From Xylanimonas oleitrophica (GTDB taxonomy: Bacteria; Actinomycetota; Actinomycetes; Actinomycetales; Cellulomonadaceae), in NCBI RefSeq assembly GCF_003244315.1, contig NZ_QKWH01000013.1, positions 1 to 64,000 of the forward strand: a DNA stretch of 64,000 nt. The letters run 5' to 3'. Below, in pieces: positions 60,966 to 64,000 of the stretch. Numbering within the stretch: the stretch's first letter is position 1; each line of letters opens with the position of its first letter. The position numbers and the translations under genes are program-made. A model generated the notes under the pieces. That model was not told the DNA's origin. It searched no databases and saw only the letters and a program-made list of their open reading frames with translations.

Positions 60966-62594
60966 TCAGGCCTTCTTGCCCGTGACGATCTGCTCCTGCT
61001 CGACCGTCACGTCGTCGTCCTCCGCAGCGCCGCCGATGAGCGGGGTGCCGTCGCCCTTCAGGAAGCCGGCACGGAACTGGTCCACGGCGGCGGCCAGCGC
61101 CTCCTCCGTGTCGCTCTCCAGCTTGCCCGACGAGGCGATCGTGGTCAGCACCTCGGAGTTGCGGCGCAGGTGCTCCAGCAGCTCGGCCTCGAAGCGCTTG
61201 ATGTCCTCGACCGGGACGTCGTCGAGCTTGCCCTTGGTGCCGGCCCAGATGGACACGACCTGCTCCTCGACGGGGAACGGCGTGTACTGAGGCTGCTTGA
61301 GCAGCTCCATGAGCGCCGCGCCGCGGGCCAGCTGGCCGCGCGAGGCCGCGTCGAGGTCGGACGCGAACATCGCGAACGCCTCGAGCGAGCGGTACTGGGC
61401 CAGCTCGAGCTTCAGCGTGCCGGCGACCTTCTTCATGGCCTTGATCTGGGCGTCACCGCCGACGCGGGACACCGAGATGCCGACGTCCACGGCGGGACGC
61501 TGGTCGGCGTTGAAGAGGTCCGACTGCAGGAAGATCTGGCCGTCGGTGATGGAGATGACGTTGGTCGGGATGTACGCCGACACGTCGTTCGCCTTGGTCT
61601 CGATCATCGGCAGGCCGGTCATCGAGCCCGCGCCCAGCTCGTCGCTCAGCTTCGCGCAACGCTCGAGCAGGCGGGAGTGCAGGTAGAAGACGTCACCGGG
61701 GTACGCCTCGCGGCCCGGCGGGCGGCGCAGCAGCAGCGACACGGCACGGTAGGCCTCGGCCTGCTTCGACAGGTCGTCGAAGATGATCAGGACGTGCTTG
61801 CCGCCGTACATCCAGTGCTGGCCGATGGCCGAGCCGGTGTAGGGCGCCAGGTACTTGAAGCCCGCGGGGTCGGAGGCCGGAGCCGCGACGATCGTCGTGT
61901 ACTCCAGCGCGCCGGCCTCCTCCAGGGCGCCGCGCACCGAGGCGATGGTCGAGCCCTTCTGGCCGATCGCCACGTAGATGCAGCGAACCTGCTTGGTGGG
62001 GTCGCCGCTCTCCCAGTTGGCCTTCTGGTTGATGATCGTGTCGATCGCGATCGCCGTCTTGCCCGTCTGGCGGTCACCGATGATCAGCTGACGCTGACCG
62101 CGGCCGATCGGGATCATCGAGTCGATCGCCTTGATGCCGGTCTGCAGCGGCTCGTGCACCGACTTGCGCTGCATGACGCCGGGCGCCTGCAGCTCCAGGG
62201 CACGGCGCCCCTCGGTGGCGATCTCGCCCAGGCCGTCGATGGGGTTGCCCAGCGGGTCGACCACGCGGCCGAGGTAGCCCTCGCCCACGGGGACCGAGAG
62301 CACCTCACCGGTGCGGCGGACCTCCTGGCCCTCCTCGATCCCGGTGAAGTCGCCGAGGACGACGACACCGATCTCGCGCACGTCCAGGTTGAGCGCGAGG
62401 CCGAGCGTGCCGTCCTCGAAGCGCAGCAGCTCGTTGGCCATCGCGCCGGGCAGACCCTCGACGTTGGCGATGCCGTCGGCGGCGAGGGTGACACGGCCGA
62501 CCTCCTCGGTCACCGCCCCCTCGGGCTCGTAGGACTTCACGAAGCTGTCCAGCGCGGAGCGGATGTCCTCCGGCCGGATCGTCAGCTCAGCCAT
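60966..62594 (-). CDS. atpA: ATP synthase alpha subunit
   Basis: This is the non-catalytic nucleotide-binding F1 subunit that forms the hexamer with AtpD. In this 542-residue protein the P-loop is [16 protein letters not shown], followed by [14 protein letters not shown] and the signature [20 protein letters not shown] charged C-terminal tail of about 25 residues is typical of actinobacteria. The start is ATG at 62594. Confidence 0.97.
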   Translation of the reverse strand: MAELTIRPEDIRSALDSFVKSYEPEGAVTEEVGRVTLAADGIANVEGLPGAMANELLRFEDGTLGLALNLDVREIGVVVLGDFTGIEEGQEVRRTGEVLSVPVGEGYLGRVVDPLGNPIDGLGEIATEGRRALELQAPGVMQRKSVHEPLQTGIKAIDSMIPIGRGQRQLIIGDRQTGKTAIAIDTIINQKANWESGDPTKQVRCIYVAIGQKGSTIASVRGALEEAGALEYTTIVAAPASDPAGFKYLAPYTGSAIGQHWMYGGKHVLIIFDDLSKQAEAYRAVSLLLRRPPGREAYPGDVFYLHSRLLERCAKLSDELGAGSMTGLPMIETKANDVSAYIPTNVISITDGQIFLQSDLFNADQRPAVDVGISVSRVGGDAQIKAMKKVAGTLKLELAQYRSLEAFAMFASDLDAASRGQLARGAALMELLKQPQYTPFPVEEQVVSIWAGTKGKLDDVPVEDIKRFEAELLEHLRRNSEVLTTIASSGKLESDTEEALAAAVDQFRAGFLKGDGTPLIGGAAEDDDVTVEQEQIVTGKKA

Positions 62595-62690
62595 TGCTTG
62601 TCTCCTGTCGTAGCCGCGGTGTCGGCGGCCTCACGTTCGTTCTTCGTGCCGGCTGCGTCCGTCGACGCCGGCCGGCTGGGCCTAGTCGGT

Positions 62691-63502
62691 TCAGCCGGCC
62701 AGCCGACGGCGAGCACCGGCGAGGCGGGACAGCACGGTGGAGTCGACGACGTCCGCGCCGACCTGGATGCGCAGGCCGCCCACGACTGCCGGGTCGACAG
62801 TCACGTTGAGCTGGACGGCCCGACCGTAGGAGCGCTCCAGGAGAGCCCCGAGGCGGTCCGTCTGCTCCTGCGTGAGCACGGTGGCCGTGGTGACCACCGC
62901 GACGAGGCGCCGACGACGCTCCGCGATCGCGTCGCCGACGGCCAGGAGGGACGCCACGAACCGGCGGCCTCGCAGGGACGTCGTGGCACGGCGCGCGAGC
63001 ACGAGCGTGACCGGGTCGGACTTGCCCGCCAGGAGCGCGTCCACCACGGCGGCGCGACGCTCGGCGGCGGTCGTCGGGTCGGACAGCACCTGCCGTGCCT
63101 CACGCTGCCCCTGGAGGGCCCGCGTGACGCGGAAGAGCTCGTCCTCGACCGTCGGCAGCGCGTCGCGGGCCTCGGCCGAGGCCAGCACCGCGTCGACGCC
63201 GAGGCGCTCGACCGCGTCGGTCAGGTCCTTGTCCGCGGACCAGCGCGAACGCACCAGCCCGGAGACGAGGTCGACCACGCGTCCGTCGAACCCGGCGAGC
63301 ACCTGGCCGACGACGCCGGCCTTGGCCTCACCCGGCAGCGACGGGTCCGAGAGCGTACGGCGCAGGGCTCCGGACGAGTCCAGGGCACCGACGACGGCGA
63401 ACAGCTGCTCGCCGAGCGCCAGAGCGCCCTCGCCCGCGTCGCGCAGCACCGGCTCGAAGCGCTCCTGCGCCGCGGCCAGCGATGCTCCGCTCGTCCCGCG
63501 CA

Positions 63503-63503
<1 letters not shown>
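62691..63503 (-). CDS. atpH: ATP synthase delta subunit
   Basis: This is a peripheral stalk subunit joining F1 to the b subunit. It has 270 residues, longer than the roughly 180 of Escherichia coli but typical of actinobacterial delta proteins. The C-terminal half has the conserved VTTATVLTQEQTDRLGALLE and VDPAVVGGLRIQVGADVVDSTV, ending SRLAGARRRLAG. The ATG shares one base with the atpF stop (TGATG), so the two stalk subunits are coupled. Confidence 0.93.

Positions 63504-64000
<497 letters not shown>

Overview
The window is GC-rich actinobacterial chromosome. GTG and TTG starts are frequent, and many genes appear to be read from leaderless transcripts. It encodes a GlgE/TreS/maltokinase alpha-glucan pathway, the mismatch endonuclease NucS, a DUF2550 gene behind the ATP synthase genes, and class Ib ribonucleotide reductase. 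With the xylo-oligosaccharide locus and an AdhE, this suggests a fermentative, plant-polymer-degrading member of Micrococcales, probably Cellulomonadaceae or Promicromonosporaceae. Nothing looks like a prophage, insertion sequence, CRISPR array or genomic island.

Layout. Positions 1-390 carry the promoter and leader of a leftward rRNA operon whose 16S gene lies just off the left edge. Next are a GNAT acetyltransferase, a TetR regulator divergent from a two-gene membrane operon (membrane SRPBCC protein, then an ICMT-DCC fusion), ligA, an intergenic array of four hairpins sharing one loop, adhE with a Rex-type operator, an S9 peptidase, a MetE-like protein, mnmA and a cysteine desulfurase (1-16 kb). 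A Tat-exported PhoX phosphatase with a PHO box and etfBA follow (16-20.2 kb). From 20.3 to 33.2 kb lie glgX, an FAD dehydrogenase, the coupled glgE-treS-mak operon and glgB. An envelope and housekeeping stretch (33-42.6 kb) holds a Cys-less thioredoxin/TPR protein, a lipoprotein with a membrane partner, a DivIVA/Scy-type coiled coil, two hydrolases, an FKBP lipoprotein and a phosphoribosyltransferase. A LacI-controlled locus for import and cytoplasmic cleavage of xylo-oligosaccharides (GH39, ABC transporter without ATPase, GH120) spans 42.6-51.1 kb. Leftward nrdHIEF follows, behind tandem NrdR boxes. The right end is a co-directional leftward run: atpF(partial)-H-A-G-D-C, DUF2550, nucS, nagA.

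How the parts work together. GlgE, TreS, maltokinase, GlgB and GlgX form a closed cycle between trehalose, maltose-1-phosphate and branched glucan. AdhE under a redox operator and the ATP synthase serve energy and redox balance. IscS and MnmA supply sulfur for tRNA thiolation. GH39 and GH120 act inside the cell on sugars brought in by the solute-binding protein and permeases, presumably energised by a shared ATPase encoded elsewhere.

Most features are recognisable families. The least explained are the hairpin array (6966-7121), the His-rich SRPBCC / ICMT-DCC operon under TetR control, the MetE-like protein without zinc-ligand cysteines, the roughly 172-residue extension on GlgE, and perfect hairpins inside operons.
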